Positions 45,557 to 55,154 are shown, counted from the first letter of the stretch. The stretch: DNA of 64,000 bases from Pseudomonadota bacterium (GCA_021849075.1 JAJZTH010000003.1:161288-225287), one strand, 5' to 3'. The notes: generated from the sequence alone by a model not told the origin. Program-made: numbers and translations.

Positions 45557-46081
45557 CTATTGCCCGCCCATCCCATCATCTTCCCGCTCGCCGCCGCACC
45601 CCTTGAGCACGCCGTCGCCAAAGGCAATCTGCACCCGGTCGGACCAGAGGACGTCGCTCATTCCGTCGCTGCACGGGCCTTCGGTCGCGGTCAGGACAAA
45701 GCCATCGCCCAGATAGCGGATCGCGCGGGCGTCATCGGTGCGGCTGACGGCAAAGCGCAAGGCCGGCTTGTCCGGGCGTTGCAGCATCGCCGTCGATCCA
45801 TGCACCGTTACCGCCCAAAAGGGTTCCGTGCCGATGGCGCGATAATCGGGTCGCTGTGGCACAGGCGCCGATGTTTCACGTGAAACCAAAGGCTTGAACC
45901 GGGATTTGGGTTGAGGCGGCGCCGGCACCGGCGCATCGGCCCTATTGGCCGGGACGCTGTCATTGATCGGCGCCGTGACATTGGCCGCCGCCTTGGGCAG
46001 CGCCTGATTTCCAACCGGGTCGCCCTGCCCACAGCCACTCAGCAGCAGCGCCGGAATCAGACGGGCGACCGCCACCCTCAT
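45557..46081 (-). CDS. Lipoprotein with COG3650-like domain
   Basis: 174 residues. Lipobox ALLLSGC (Cys17) and a long Pro/Ala linker precede a domain with YRAIGTEPFWAVTVHG, GPCSDGMSDVLW and VLKGCGG, typical of the COG3650/MliC-like small envelope proteins. The same domain is found in META/HslJ neighbours; function unknown. It overlaps tag by four bases. A parS-like sequence lies inside. Confidence 0.7.
   Translation of the reverse strand: MRVAVARLIPALLLSGCGQGDPVGNQALPKAAANVTAPINDSVPANRADAPVPAPPQPKSRFKPLVSRETSAPVPQRPDYRAIGTEPFWAVTVHGSTAMLQRPDKPALRFAVSRTDDARAIRYLGDGFVLTATEGPCSDGMSDVLWSDRVQIAFGDGVLKGCGGEREDDGMGGQ
45872..45887. promoter_or_regulatory. parS-like site, distant from parAB
   Basis: TGTTTCACGTGAAACC matches 15 of 16 bases of the parS consensus, in a lipoprotein gene 24 kb from parA. 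Confidence 0.65.
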
Positions 46082-46650
46082 GACTGCAGCGGGGCGCGGC
46101 GGAAGCAGCCGGCCGCATGGTCGTTCACCATGCCGATCGCCTGCATCCAGGCATAGACGATGGTCGGCCCGACGAATTTGAAGCCGCGTTTCTTGAGGTC
46201 TTTGGAGATCGCTTCCGACAGGTCAGTCTTCGCCGGAAAATGGACGCCGTCATTCTGGATCGGCGTGTCGTCCACGAAAGCCCAGACATAGGCGGAAAAA
46301 TCCTCGCCCGCGTCGCGCATTGCGCAGAAAATCTGTGCGCCGCGAATGGTCGCCTCGATCTTCGCCCGCGCCCGCACGATGCCGGGATCGCCCATCAACC
46401 GCTCGACATCCGCGTTAGTGAAGGCTGCCACGCGATCGGGATCAAATCCGGCAAAGGCGGCGCGAAAGCCCTCGCGCTTGCGCAATATGGTGATCCAGGA
46501 CAGGCCCGCCTGAAACCCCTCCAGCATCAGCATTTCCCAGAGCATGCGCGAATCGCGCTCCGGTACGCCCCATTCTTCGTCATGATAGGCGCAATAAAGC
46601 GGGTCCGCCGCGCTGACCCAGCTACAACGAGGCAGCGCGGCGTCGTTCAT
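46078..46650 (-). CDS. tag: DNA-3-methyladenine glycosylase I
   Basis: 190 residues from ATG 46650, like E. coli Tag (187). CSWVS-ADPLYCAYHDEEWGVP opens the helix-hairpin-helix fold; the zinc set Cys/His includes the C-terminal VNDHAAGCFRR. It removes 3-methyladenine after alkylation damage. Directly in front of the ATG the sequence changes to the repeat array of the Tn7-like element, so the normal promoter is displaced. Overlaps the lipoprotein gene by four bases. Confidence 0.94.
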   Translation of the reverse strand: MNDAALPRCSWVSAADPLYCAYHDEEWGVPERDSRMLWEMLMLEGFQAGLSWITILRKREGFRAAFAGFDPDRVAAFTNADVERLMGDPGIVRARAKIEATIRGAQIFCAMRDAGEDFSAYVWAFVDDTPIQNDGVHFPAKTDLSEAISKDLKKRGFKFVGPTIVYAWMQAIGMVNDHAAGCFRRAPLQS

Positions 46651-46659
46651 GGCTCTGGA

Positions 46660-46782
46660 TAACACCAATTACGGGAATCGGTTGACACGGAAATCGGTGA
46701 TTCAAAGCGTATTCCTGACACCAAATACGTACACAGTGACATCAATTGCGTATCCGAAAAATCAAGATGACACCAATTATGG
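46660..46782 (+). repeat. Transposon end: array of five transposase-binding-like repeats
   Basis: Same-orientation copies of a 15-base word: TAACACCAATTACGG (46660), TGACACGGAAATCGG (46683), TGACACCAAATACGT (46716), TGACATCAATTGCGT (46737), TGACACCAATTATGG (46768). Consensus TRACACCAATTAYGG. Spacing of 21-33 bases and common orientation are as in TnsB-site arrays at Tn7-like ends. Confidence 0.75.
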
Positions 46783-46784
46783 CC

Positions 46785-47054
46785 TCCGATTTATAAGTCG
46801 GTTCAACCCGATGCCGTTTCTTGGTGCTCAGGAAACAATCTATCGAAGCGGGGCGCAAATCGTTTTGTCACTTTGCCGCCGGCGTCATCCGGCATTTTTG
46901 GGTTCATCGAGCACCAATGATCTCGATGTGCGAAAAATCTTATGACATGAAGAGCAGCGGCCAGGTCCGATCGTTCGCCAACTCGTACACGAGCGCCCTT
47001 GCCGTTCCCTATAGCAATGCCAACACGACTGAATGGCTGCCGACCGGCCGACCG
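46785..47054. other. Non-coding stretch between transposon end and first tniQ
   Basis: Together with the repeat array this makes about 400 bases without a convincing gene. Short frames here lack ribosome sites and family resemblance. A 9-bp inverted pair TTGGTGCTC (46821) and GAGCACCAA (46909) is the only structure noticed. Confidence 0.5.
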
Positions 47055-48932
47055 TTACGGCGCACGAACGAGAGCCTCACGAGCAGCCTTACGAGGCCAG
47101 AATCCAGAAACTTTAGCGCTAGTTGGGATGGTAGGCTCAACGCCACGTCGACTGAGAATATCGCGTATAGTGCGCCGCTTGTCAGGGGATTCCTGCCAGT
47201 CGAGCATTTCGCTCATGGAAACGTGAGCAGCCATAAATTCATTGAGCTCTGCCATGTAGACATAGTCTGGGCGAAGGGCAGCGTTCAGGTAACCCAGCCG
47301 CCTCAAGTGTAAAAGTGTGGAATGCTTCCATTCATATTTATCAATTATATCTCTGCTTAGAGATGTGCCGAAAATGGAATTTATCGCTTCTAAAACATCG
47401 CTTCGATCAAATATCAATCCTCTAAACCCAGAAATTTCTGGATTACGTCCTACCCCTCTTAGATTATGAGAAATAATTGCAGTTAATACTCCTTCAATAC
47501 CGGAAATAGCTAAGCGGCACGCTTGTTTTGCGGAGATGCACCGATCATCTAGATTTTTGAATTGGTCAAATTCTTCAGAGGTAACAGAGAGCAATTTTTC
47601 AGCATCGCTACGGTCGATGAGATTCGTGACTGAGACGTTGCCCGCGAGCTTCAAGCCCAGCATACCGCCATCGACCAATCTCGTGATAATCTTTGGGTCG
47701 CAGCCCACCTGTCGAGCGAGCTGGGCCGCCTCTATTGAACTAGCCAAAAAATCTTTGACTACTTCGACATTAGCAGTGGGCACGATATATGTGCCGACTT
47801 TCGGCTGCTGCGCCGAGGGAAGCTCCAAGGCATCGGAGATCTTAAGGAAACGCACTTCTCCGCAACCAGCAATTTCAGCCGCTGCTGACAGGGCGATGTT
47901 TTCACCCAAATCCAGCCTTTGCCCAAAAATACGAGTTGTTGGAGAAATTAACTGATGATGTGCCACGTGGCTCCGAATGGCCTGGAGGACGGGTTCCAAT
48001 TCGGGGCAATCTTCAGCTTGCAAATGCCGAACGAGGCCGCCGTATCTCGTCGATCGGACAGATTTCAAGTCGTTGTCACTTGAATTACTTTCAATAAGAT
48101 CATCAAGAAAGATTTTAAAAGATGATGGCCAATTATGTAGAATTGCCCAGCCTATGGATCTAGTTATCATAGAATATTTTGGCGATACGATTCGCTTTCC
48201 TCGAACGGAAAAATTATTTTCTGAGATTGTACCGAGCATCAGGCATAGGTGCGAAGCGGTGTCTATCGGAAGGCTATCTAGGAATGGGCTCTCCTGCAGC
48301 GGGCAAACTCCGAGACGACCCAGCAGCCAATTGTCATGCACCAGATCGCCGGGCTCGATAGTCGGTGATATCAGGCGACGTATATCGACGTGCGGATTGC
48401 AATCACATGACGTCGTGGATTTGATCAACTGGAGCGGCTCATCGCAGGCCGGGCAACTGTCAACCAATGCGATGGCATGTATTGGGCATGCCCCAATGTT
48501 CTGAATTTCCCACCAATTCCTGCGGTAGGGGCGCAATGATTCAGGTCCGGAGTAGTTTGCCATATCATCCGAAAGACAGGCGGGGCACACCCTAGCTGTA
48601 CCAACCGCTCTGATCTTGCGAAAATGATGACCGAAAAGCGCCAGCCCGCCGGAGTTCCGAAAGGGAGTCGCCGCCTCCAATTGCTCTTCTGCAACACCGC
48701 ACAATGTGGCAGCGATTGCAATGTACTTACCTCGGGAATAACGCTGTTTCAACAATTCGCGGGGGAAATTTGGCGTGCCACGCAGCATATCATTGATGGT
48801 TCGATAACCATTCGCTAGGGCAAGTCGGAAAACAACTGATTCCGCTGGCTCATTTTGGCGTGGAGTGACGATAAGAGGAAGTCGTTTTACACTATCTGGA
48901 AATATAAATTTTTCAGGTAACTTTGTATCCAT
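47055..48932 (-). CDS. TniQ family protein, TnsD-like (end-proximal)
   Basis: 625 residues. TniQ domain begins after LPLIVTPRQNEPAESVVFRLA; paired zinc knuckles CPACLSDD (Cys116, Cys119), CPIH (Cys149, His152) and CPACDEPL (Cys160, Cys163). The long C-terminal region with helix-turn-helix-like repeats (QLARQVGCDPKIITRLVDGGML) is TnsD-like, i.e. suited to recognise a fixed DNA target. Base use is clearly more AT-rich than the neighbours, and a 229-base gap rather than an overlap separates it from the next tniQ, so it may be a later acquired module. Confidence 0.85.
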   Translation of the reverse strand: MDTKLPEKFIFPDSVKRLPLIVTPRQNEPAESVVFRLALANGYRTINDMLRGTPNFPRELLKQRYSRGKYIAIAATLCGVAEEQLEAATPFRNSGGLALFGHHFRKIRAVGTARVCPACLSDDMANYSGPESLRPYRRNWWEIQNIGACPIHAIALVDSCPACDEPLQLIKSTTSCDCNPHVDIRRLISPTIEPGDLVHDNWLLGRLGVCPLQESPFLDSLPIDTASHLCLMLGTISENNFSVRGKRIVSPKYSMITRSIGWAILHNWPSSFKIFLDDLIESNSSDNDLKSVRSTRYGGLVRHLQAEDCPELEPVLQAIRSHVAHHQLISPTTRIFGQRLDLGENIALSAAAEIAGCGEVRFLKISDALELPSAQQPKVGTYIVPTANVEVVKDFLASSIEAAQLARQVGCDPKIITRLVDGGMLGLKLAGNVSVTNLIDRSDAEKLLSVTSEEFDQFKNLDDRCISAKQACRLAISGIEGVLTAIISHNLRGVGRNPEISGFRGLIFDRSDVLEAINSIFGTSLSRDIIDKYEWKHSTLLHLRRLGYLNAALRPDYVYMAELNEFMAAHVSMSEMLDWQESPDKRRTIRDILSRRGVEPTIPTSAKVSGFWPRKAAREALVRAP

Positions 48933-49161
48933 AATAATTTCTAATTGGCCCGTCTATGCGAGATTTTCCATGATTTCGCGATGTTTTTAAAGTCGAAAGC
49001 AAAGTCACCCGAATCGATCGGATAGCACCGCTGTCATTGGTCCAGCGAGATCGGCTCTCAACCAAGCTCTCGGTCCCCAAACTATGTCATGTCAATTTCC
49101 GGTAGATCGCCCGATGACGCACCCGCGCCGTAGCTGACGGCTTGCCTGACAGTTGCGATTT

Positions 49162-50928
49162 TTAGTTTGGAAGGAAGGCGGGCAGGTCACACCTACGATA
49201 GATCGCTTGCCGATAGGTCTTAAGCGCGAACGCAGGAACCAATCCGTCCTTCGCCAGGTCTCGGGCCGCCCCTCTGGGCTTTCTGCCCACCGAACGGGCC
49301 CACTGTGATGCTGCGATGAACTTCAGCTTGAAGTTCGCCAGCCCTTCGGCGCTGATCCGAGCCTTCGGGCCAGGAATAATGCCATCCCTGTGCAGTGCTC
49401 TGACGCAGTCAGGATGCAATTCCAACATTTGGGAGGCCCGCTCCACACTGTAATCCGCCTTAGGCCTTCGCAAATTGCGGACATCCGCCCCCCGCACCAT
49501 GGCTCCGAACATTTGGCTTCCAGCGTCACGCCACACCGGCACATCCCCTTCTAAGATTGCCTTGCACACGCGTTGAAGTGGTACAGCGTTAGCGACGGTC
49601 GCCTTTCCGATCGGCGCTGCATCATTGGGCGCCACTCCTGGTTGAACTTTGGATGCGAACGCGTTCTCGAAACTCGTCAGCGCCGTGATGCAAACAGAAC
49701 CATCGGAGTTCTGGGCAATAATGCCACCCGCGATCATATCCCTGACCTGTTTGGCGCCAGTTCCCAATCTTGCCGCTGCGGCTTTGACCGATATGCATGA
49801 GGTATTGCGCAAGTTCACGGACTTAAGAGCCAATGGGTCGATGGTAAACGCCACGCCCGCGCGTGAGCCTGGGGGGATCGCTCCGGCCATGTTCAACAAG
49901 GCTCGGGTGCGTTCGTATCCAAGACCCCATTCGCTCGCGACCTGCTTAATGCACATCGTTGGAGGCGCCGTGTTCCCAAGCCGCGCCTCGTCGCGGGACA
50001 TCAGTTCGTTACGAACCGCGTGCTCATAGACAATTGGCCGAACAATCTCCGCCGTGGGATCCGTGCCCGCCAGCCATTCGCCGTAGATCCAGCCATAAGC
50101 TCCCAGGAGACCCGCAGGCGCATTCACCGGCCGAACGGATATCAGATTGTCCAAGACGGCGCTGAAGCGCTCTGTAAGATCCCGAGCGATGTGATAGCCT
50201 GCAGTCCGGTCGGACAGAACGGAAGGTCGGTCCTGTCGCGGTAGCGTATATACGGACCCTATCCTCATCGCCTGACCAAGGCGCATGCACAACCGCAAAG
50301 CGTCATTCAGGGGTAGCGCGTCCAGCACGCTGCAATCCGATCCCCAACCCATCATACGCCCAGCGATGTAGCCCCCGACCGGGTCAAGATGGTGTCCAAT
50401 CGGACCGGCTGTGAGATCGGCCTTGCACCGACAGCAATGGCAGAGGTCCGTGGATCGCCAGCCTTGGCGCTGGCCGCAATGCCAGCAGACATCGGTAAGC
50501 GGACAAAGGTGATCCGGACAGGATTGGATCGCAGAGACGTCCCAGATGGCGCGGTGATGCACTACCCATCCAGATTCCATTGCCTCTGCGCGGGCCGTCC
50601 TGACATCGACGGCCAGACATTGCGGACAATATCGCCTTGAGTGCGTGGACCAATCTCGGTCTGCCAAGGTGACGCCTCGCAGCTTCACTAGCCGTGCGGT
50701 AGGGTCCACGATTGGTGACCAGCTCGAGACATCGGCGGCAGATAAACCCGCCAATTCTGCGACAACTGTCACATCGTGCCCGTTAAGCAGGCGCCGGGCA
50801 TCCATGCCGAGGAAGGAGGCAAACCGATACGCATCGAGTCTGCCACTGCGACGGGCCAATCGCACGAGCACTCCATGGCCCGGTTCGCCTTGCCGATGAC
50901 ATAGTTGAAGCGGCAGAGATGGCCTCAT
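49162..50928 (-). CDS. TniQ family protein (operon-linked)
   Basis: 588 residues. TniQ domain with zinc ligands CPQC (101, 104), CPDH (137, 140), CWHC (148, 151) and a further cysteine group CHCCRC (163-168). A second half with helix-turn-helix-like stretches (SVKAAAARLGTGAKQVRDMIAGG) could bind DNA. TniQ proteins link a targeting factor or DNA site to the TnsC filament. Start codon overlaps the tniB stop by four bases; GC content matches the core genes. Confidence 0.85.
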   Translation of the reverse strand: MRPSLPLQLCHRQGEPGHGVLVRLARRSGRLDAYRFASFLGMDARRLLNGHDVTVVAELAGLSAADVSSWSPIVDPTARLVKLRGVTLADRDWSTHSRRYCPQCLAVDVRTARAEAMESGWVVHHRAIWDVSAIQSCPDHLCPLTDVCWHCGQRQGWRSTDLCHCCRCKADLTAGPIGHHLDPVGGYIAGRMMGWGSDCSVLDALPLNDALRLCMRLGQAMRIGSVYTLPRQDRPSVLSDRTAGYHIARDLTERFSAVLDNLISVRPVNAPAGLLGAYGWIYGEWLAGTDPTAEIVRPIVYEHAVRNELMSRDEARLGNTAPPTMCIKQVASEWGLGYERTRALLNMAGAIPPGSRAGVAFTIDPLALKSVNLRNTSCISVKAAAARLGTGAKQVRDMIAGGIIAQNSDGSVCITALTSFENAFASKVQPGVAPNDAAPIGKATVANAVPLQRVCKAILEGDVPVWRDAGSQMFGAMVRGADVRNLRRPKADYSVERASQMLELHPDCVRALHRDGIIPGPKARISAEGLANFKLKFIAASQWARSVGRKPRGAARDLAKDGLVPAFALKTYRQAIYRRCDLPAFLPN

Positions 50929-52046
50929 TTCTCAAACGCCTTCGGTTCCGGTCTACCGGTCCCTTGAGCGCGACGTCCCGTCGTACGCTTGCTTGGCGAG
51001 ATGTATGCTTCGGGGTGTTCTCGACGCATTTGCAGAATTTTGAGTAATTTGCTTTTGTCGCAGATGAACGGGTTTGTGTCCTCATCAAGGTGCGGCTGGC
51101 GTGCGTTTGCCGCCAGATCCTCGAGACTCACTTGGTTATCGAGGTCGAGGTCGTCATTGAAGCCGATGACGTTGGATACCTTGAGTGTCGGATGCCATAC
51201 CGCATCGACGCGGGCGAGGAGATTGAGGTCAATCTTTCGCAGCCCCGTCCTCCGGGCGACGAAAAGCGCGTGGCTCAGGTATTTCGTGACTAAACCGATC
51301 TCACCACGCGCTGCGGCATATATGCGACGAGCCACGTCCTGGTCGTGGAGGCCCGAAGGTTCGGGTAAACCAAGTTGCGCCTCCAGCCGGCTCAGCAGGA
51401 TGAGAAATTCCACACGCTCGGGGACGTTGGTCAGATCGTATGGCGCAAGCACCACATCAGGCATTAGGCGGCGGTCAAACTGAGTCGATGATCGCGCAAT
51501 CTCGTTGATGCCAGGGAGACCGACAAAGACCATGCCCGCGCCGATACGGTTCAGCAGTGATTTCAGAAATTCAGACACCGCGCTAATTTCGCGCCCTTGG
51601 AGGATATGGTGCGTCTCATCCAAGATGATCAGCTCTACCCCAAGCAGCTTCACCTTGTTGGCGATGGAACTGATGATATCTTCAGCCGTCATCTTTTCCG
51701 CACTGTAACCCAGCGCCTCAAAGATTGCGTTCACCAGCGCGCGCCTCGTGGTGTATTCAGGCACCTCGACAACTACGACAGGCTTCACGACGCCGAACTT
51801 GGTCTCGGTTGGGGGATTCTGGCTCTGCCAGTATTCTACGATGGTGGACTTCCCCGCGCCGGCTGCACCAGTAATCATCATCCCCCGGGCCTTCATGCGC
51901 CGATCGCCCCTAGAGACAAGCGAACGCGCCTGAAGCGCCCCAAGAGCCTCGACGGCCCTAGTCAACTGGGGATGCTCGATGATCGCCAGTTCGAGCTCTG
52001 CTGCTGCCTCGACATCTGGCAAAAAGTGTTGGGCTCCAAGGGTCAC
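50925..52046 (-). CDS. TniB/TnsC family AAA ATPase
   Basis: 373 residues from GTG 52046. Walker A GAAGAGKST (60-68), Walker B LIILDETHHIL (Asp143), sensor-like NRIGAGMVFVGLPG. In Tn7-like systems TnsC forms ATP-bound filaments on target DNA, receives the TniQ signal and activates the transposase. C-terminal basic tail (RTTGRRAQGTGRPEPK). It overlaps both neighbours by four bases, showing one coupled operon. Confidence 0.92.
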   Translation of the reverse strand: MTLGAQHFLPDVEAAAELELAIIEHPQLTRAVEALGALQARSLVSRGDRRMKARGMMITGAAGAGKSTIVEYWQSQNPPTETKFGVVKPVVVVEVPEYTTRRALVNAIFEALGYSAEKMTAEDIISSIANKVKLLGVELIILDETHHILQGREISAVSEFLKSLLNRIGAGMVFVGLPGINEIARSSTQFDRRLMPDVVLAPYDLTNVPERVEFLILLSRLEAQLGLPEPSGLHDQDVARRIYAAARGEIGLVTKYLSHALFVARRTGLRKIDLNLLARVDAVWHPTLKVSNVIGFNDDLDLDNQVSLEDLAANARQPHLDEDTNPFICDKSKLLKILQMRREHPEAYISPSKRTTGRRAQGTGRPEPKAFEK

Positions 52047-54253
52047 AGGAGGGCCTTACGAGAGCTGACGCCGTGAGCGATCAACAGGTCCAGTGCAGAT
52101 GGCCCCTTCGGTGCCGCCGACTGTTGAGGCGTTGTGTCAGGCGCTGCATTATCGGCGCCCTTCGGCTTGTCCGCGACCAGAGGTTCCGGCTTGGGCTTGG
52201 ACCTCGGTTTTACCGAAGCTCTGACCACGTGAGCGGCAGATGCCTGCGGCTCGTCTGACGCCGCAGGCTGCGCGGGGGCCTCGTGATATTCCCCGAACAG
52301 TTCGCCCTGGTCATCATCATAAGCACCCGGCGTGGGCATAACCGCGCCAGCCAGTACGGTCAGAATGTTGTTGTTGCCCAGCACCGGCGTCGCCAAAGCC
52401 CCATCCGACATATAGCGCAAAGCGCTGCGGGTATGCGCGGTCAAAGCCTCGCGATCGCAACGTTCGCGCGCCTCCTCCATAACGGCATCGGTGATCGTTT
52501 CGCCTTTGGCCACCATCTTGCGGGCCATCCGCATCACCACCTTCATGGCAAACTTGTTTAGCCCCTTTGCCGTGCGAGCATTAGCCACAGGCACCACCAG
52601 CCAGCGCTTCTCCACCGTGTCGAGTACCCAAAGATGACCGCGGTCCACGGGATCAGCTAAGATCTGATACCAGTTCTTAAGGCCGCCATGCCGTTTTCGC
52701 AGGGCAGCTAGTTCATGGCTGGCATACAGATTATTTTCGAAATGGATGCCGACGTTAGAAATCTTACGCCGGGCAATCTCACCCATGAGCATGACCAGAT
52801 TTTTGAAATTGCCGACAGGCCGCACGCCACCGTCGATGCTATCATCGACCAGTTCCTTCCACTTGGCGACAGGGGCCATTCCGAGCGTGCTGTGGTCGGT
52901 CTGATGATAGTCATCAACGATCCACTTAAGGATCCGGCAAGACAGCTCCTCAAGAGTGAAGCGGGCGGCCGCCTTGGGATCATACACTTCCGTGCGGGAA
53001 AGTGTGGTCCCCTCCATATGGCTGAGGACACGAATTCCCAGCGTGGCAAAGTAGCGTTCGACCGTGCCTTTGAGATGCGGCATGCGTCCCGGCAAATTGA
53101 CAATGGCAAAGCGTAGAGCATTTCCAGCCCGGTTAAGGCTCTCGGAAAGAAACTCCATTCCGCGGTCGGTGATCAGGAAATCGAAGACGCCATGGCAAGG
53201 CCAGTCATTCTCGATTTCGGGAAAATTACTCAGATCCTTCGGCGCCATCGCATGGATGATCGCGCGCGAGAGTGTCGTGTAGCTCGGTACGTCGAATGAC
53301 AAGTGGTAGCCCACGATCATCTTCGTCGCGCGGCAAATGAGCACGGTCAGCCAGGGCCGGGCCTTACGTCCATGCTTGTCCGTTACCCACACATCCAGCA
53401 GGCAGTGATCGACCTCCACCTCTTCCAAGGCGCGCTTGGGAAGCTTGCGCCGCTCGAAGATGTTGTACTTGAGGTAAGCGAGCCGGGCGCCGTGCTTGGA
53501 GCGGAAAATCTCGAACTCAGAATAGCGCTTATGGAGAAATTTGACGAACGCAGAACGACTGAAAGGTTCGACATTGATCTCCTTACAAAGATCTCTGAAG
53601 CGCTTGTAGGCGTAGGTCTTCGTGACCTTCAGCTTGCTCATCCAGACCGTACGGCCGATCTTCTCCATGGCGCCGTACACGCACAGAGGCTTATTGGGAT
53701 CCTCTTGCTCGTGAACGCGCGAAACGGCGCGGGGTTTGTGACGTCCACGCTTGTGGTACTTCGCGATCAGCGCACGCAGGTCATATCCCGCTTGCTCCCA
53801 CACCTGATACCATTTGCGGACGCCATGTTTGCCAAGTTTGAACGGTTTCGGCTCAGGCAGTGCATCGAGATGGGTAGATTTCGCCTTGCGACCAACGCCG
53901 ATCGCTGCTTCCGCTTCCATCCCCGCGATCCGTTGCGATTCCTTCGCCCATTTCTTGCGATATGTGCGCGTGACCACCTTCGCTGCACGGATGTAAGCAA
54001 GGTTCGCAGGCATCCCTCTGTCGCGCAGCCGCTTTGTATAGCGGACATAGGATTCCCGGCACCGCGCCTCGAAAACCAGCCGCTCGGGCCAGCCTTCCAC
54101 GTCGGTTTGCAACATCTCAGCTATGTTTTGGTCGAGGCTAGCCAGGTTGCAGGGCCAGTGCTGCAACTGCGACGCCGTGTAGATGTCGTAGATGCGCTCA
54201 TGCGTCCAAAGGCTGTTGTCAACGGGCACCGAAGATTCCGTAAAAGTGGGCAT
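52043..54253 (-). CDS. TniA/TnsB-type DDE transposase, 5' end replaced by IS sequence
   Basis: 736 residues as read from the ATG at 54253. Mu-type rve integrase core with catalytic Asp282 (VEVDHC), Asp363 (LITDRGME) and Glu399 (KGTVERYF), all intact, followed by the Mu C-terminal beta-barrel. The N-terminal helical DNA-binding region is present from about residue 15. However, the first codons lie within the terminal repeat of the IS21 element, and a matching frame continues beyond it (56513-56704). So the natural start is probably at 56704 and this is the larger 3' part of a split gene. It may still be translated. Confidence 0.85.
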   Translation of the reverse strand: MPTFTESSVPVDNSLWTHERIYDIYTASQLQHWPCNLASLDQNIAEMLQTDVEGWPERLVFEARCRESYVRYTKRLRDRGMPANLAYIRAAKVVTRTYRKKWAKESQRIAGMEAEAAIGVGRKAKSTHLDALPEPKPFKLGKHGVRKWYQVWEQAGYDLRALIAKYHKRGRHKPRAVSRVHEQEDPNKPLCVYGAMEKIGRTVWMSKLKVTKTYAYKRFRDLCKEINVEPFSRSAFVKFLHKRYSEFEIFRSKHGARLAYLKYNIFERRKLPKRALEEVEVDHCLLDVWVTDKHGRKARPWLTVLICRATKMIVGYHLSFDVPSYTTLSRAIIHAMAPKDLSNFPEIENDWPCHGVFDFLITDRGMEFLSESLNRAGNALRFAIVNLPGRMPHLKGTVERYFATLGIRVLSHMEGTTLSRTEVYDPKAAARFTLEELSCRILKWIVDDYHQTDHSTLGMAPVAKWKELVDDSIDGGVRPVGNFKNLVMLMGEIARRKISNVGIHFENNLYASHELAALRKRHGGLKNWYQILADPVDRGHLWVLDTVEKRWLVVPVANARTAKGLNKFAMKVVMRMARKMVAKGETITDAVMEEARERCDREALTAHTRSALRYMSDGALATPVLGNNNILTVLAGAVMPTPGAYDDDQGELFGEYHEAPAQPAASDEPQASAAHVVRASVKPRSKPKPEPLVADKPKGADNAAPDTTPQQSAAPKGPSALDLLIAHGVSSRKALL

Positions 54254-54293
54254 CTAAAATTCCCTAGTTTGGCGGGACGGTTTTTGCCGGTGA

Positions 54294-55154
54294 TCAGCCG
54301 TGATGGAGATCGGTCTTTTCCTTTGCTGGTGGACGGCCACGCCGTTTCGGCAAGGGCGGCGGGTTGATGGATGGAGTAGCGCGCGCATGTTCAGGCAGTA
54401 GGTCGGCGTGCTGTCGCATGCGATAGCTGGAGCCCTCGATCTGGATGACCACGGCATGGTGAAGAAGGCGATCGAGCAGCGCGGTGGCCACCACGGGATC
54501 GCCAAAGACATCGCCCCATTCGGCAAAGCCGCGGTTGGATGTCAGGATCATGGCGCCCTTTTCATATCGGGCGTTAACGAGCTGGAAGAACAGATTGCCG
54601 CCGCCTGGCGTGACAGGGAGATAGCCGATCTCGTCGACGACGAGCAGAGAGGAGCGGCACAGGAAGCGTATCCTCTCGCGCAACGTACCCTCGCGTTCAG
54701 CCTTGGCCAGCGCAGCGATCAGATCGGCGAGCGGGATGAAGTAGACGCTCTTGCCTGCCTTCACGGCTTCGACCGCCAAGGCGGTGGCGATATGGCTTTT
54801 CCCGGTGCCCGGCGGCCCCAGCAGATGGACCACCTCGGCCCGATTGATGAAGTCCAGGCCGGCGAGCGCCAGGATGCGGTTGCGATCGAGCGACGGCTGG
54901 AAGGAGAAGTCGTATCCGTCCAGCGTCTTGATGATCGGCAGCCTTGCCATGCGAAGGGCCGCCTTGATTCTGCGATTCTCCCGCAGCGACAGCTCTTCGT
55001 TCAGCAATATGTCGATGGCCTCGACACCGTCGATCTTGCCCTGCTCAATGCCGCGCAGGGTGGCGTCGAGCATTTCCAGGGCGCGCGGCATTTTGAGATG
55101 GACCAGACTGCGGCGGATATTATCGACGCGTGACGCGGCACCCCCATGGTTCAT
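54294..55154 (-). CDS. istB: IS21-like helper ATPase IstB
   Basis: 286 residues. AAA+ fold with Walker A LLGPPGTGKSHIA and Walker B LLVVDEIGYLP, as in DnaC-like IstB. It assembles on DNA and bends target for the IstA transposase. C-terminal tail is proline- and arginine-rich. Its start overlaps the istA stop. Confidence 0.94.
   Translation of the reverse strand: MNHGGAASRVDNIRRSLVHLKMPRALEMLDATLRGIEQGKIDGVEAIDILLNEELSLRENRRIKAALRMARLPIIKTLDGYDFSFQPSLDRNRILALAGLDFINRAEVVHLLGPPGTGKSHIATALAVEAVKAGKSVYFIPLADLIAALAKAEREGTLRERIRFLCRSSLLVVDEIGYLPVTPGGGNLFFQLVNARYEKGAMILTSNRGFAEWGDVFGDPVVATALLDRLLHHAVVIQIEGSSYRMRQHADLLPEHARATPSINPPPLPKRRGRPPAKEKTDLHHG

Noticed and set aside
46660..46782. Possible CRISPR array
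   Set aside because: Repeats are only about 15 bases, degenerate and unequally spaced, and no cas genes are near; fits a transposon end better.
46649..47312. Overlapping short frames next to tag
   Set aside because: They start in the tag start region and run across the transposon repeats; no ribosome site or homology seen.
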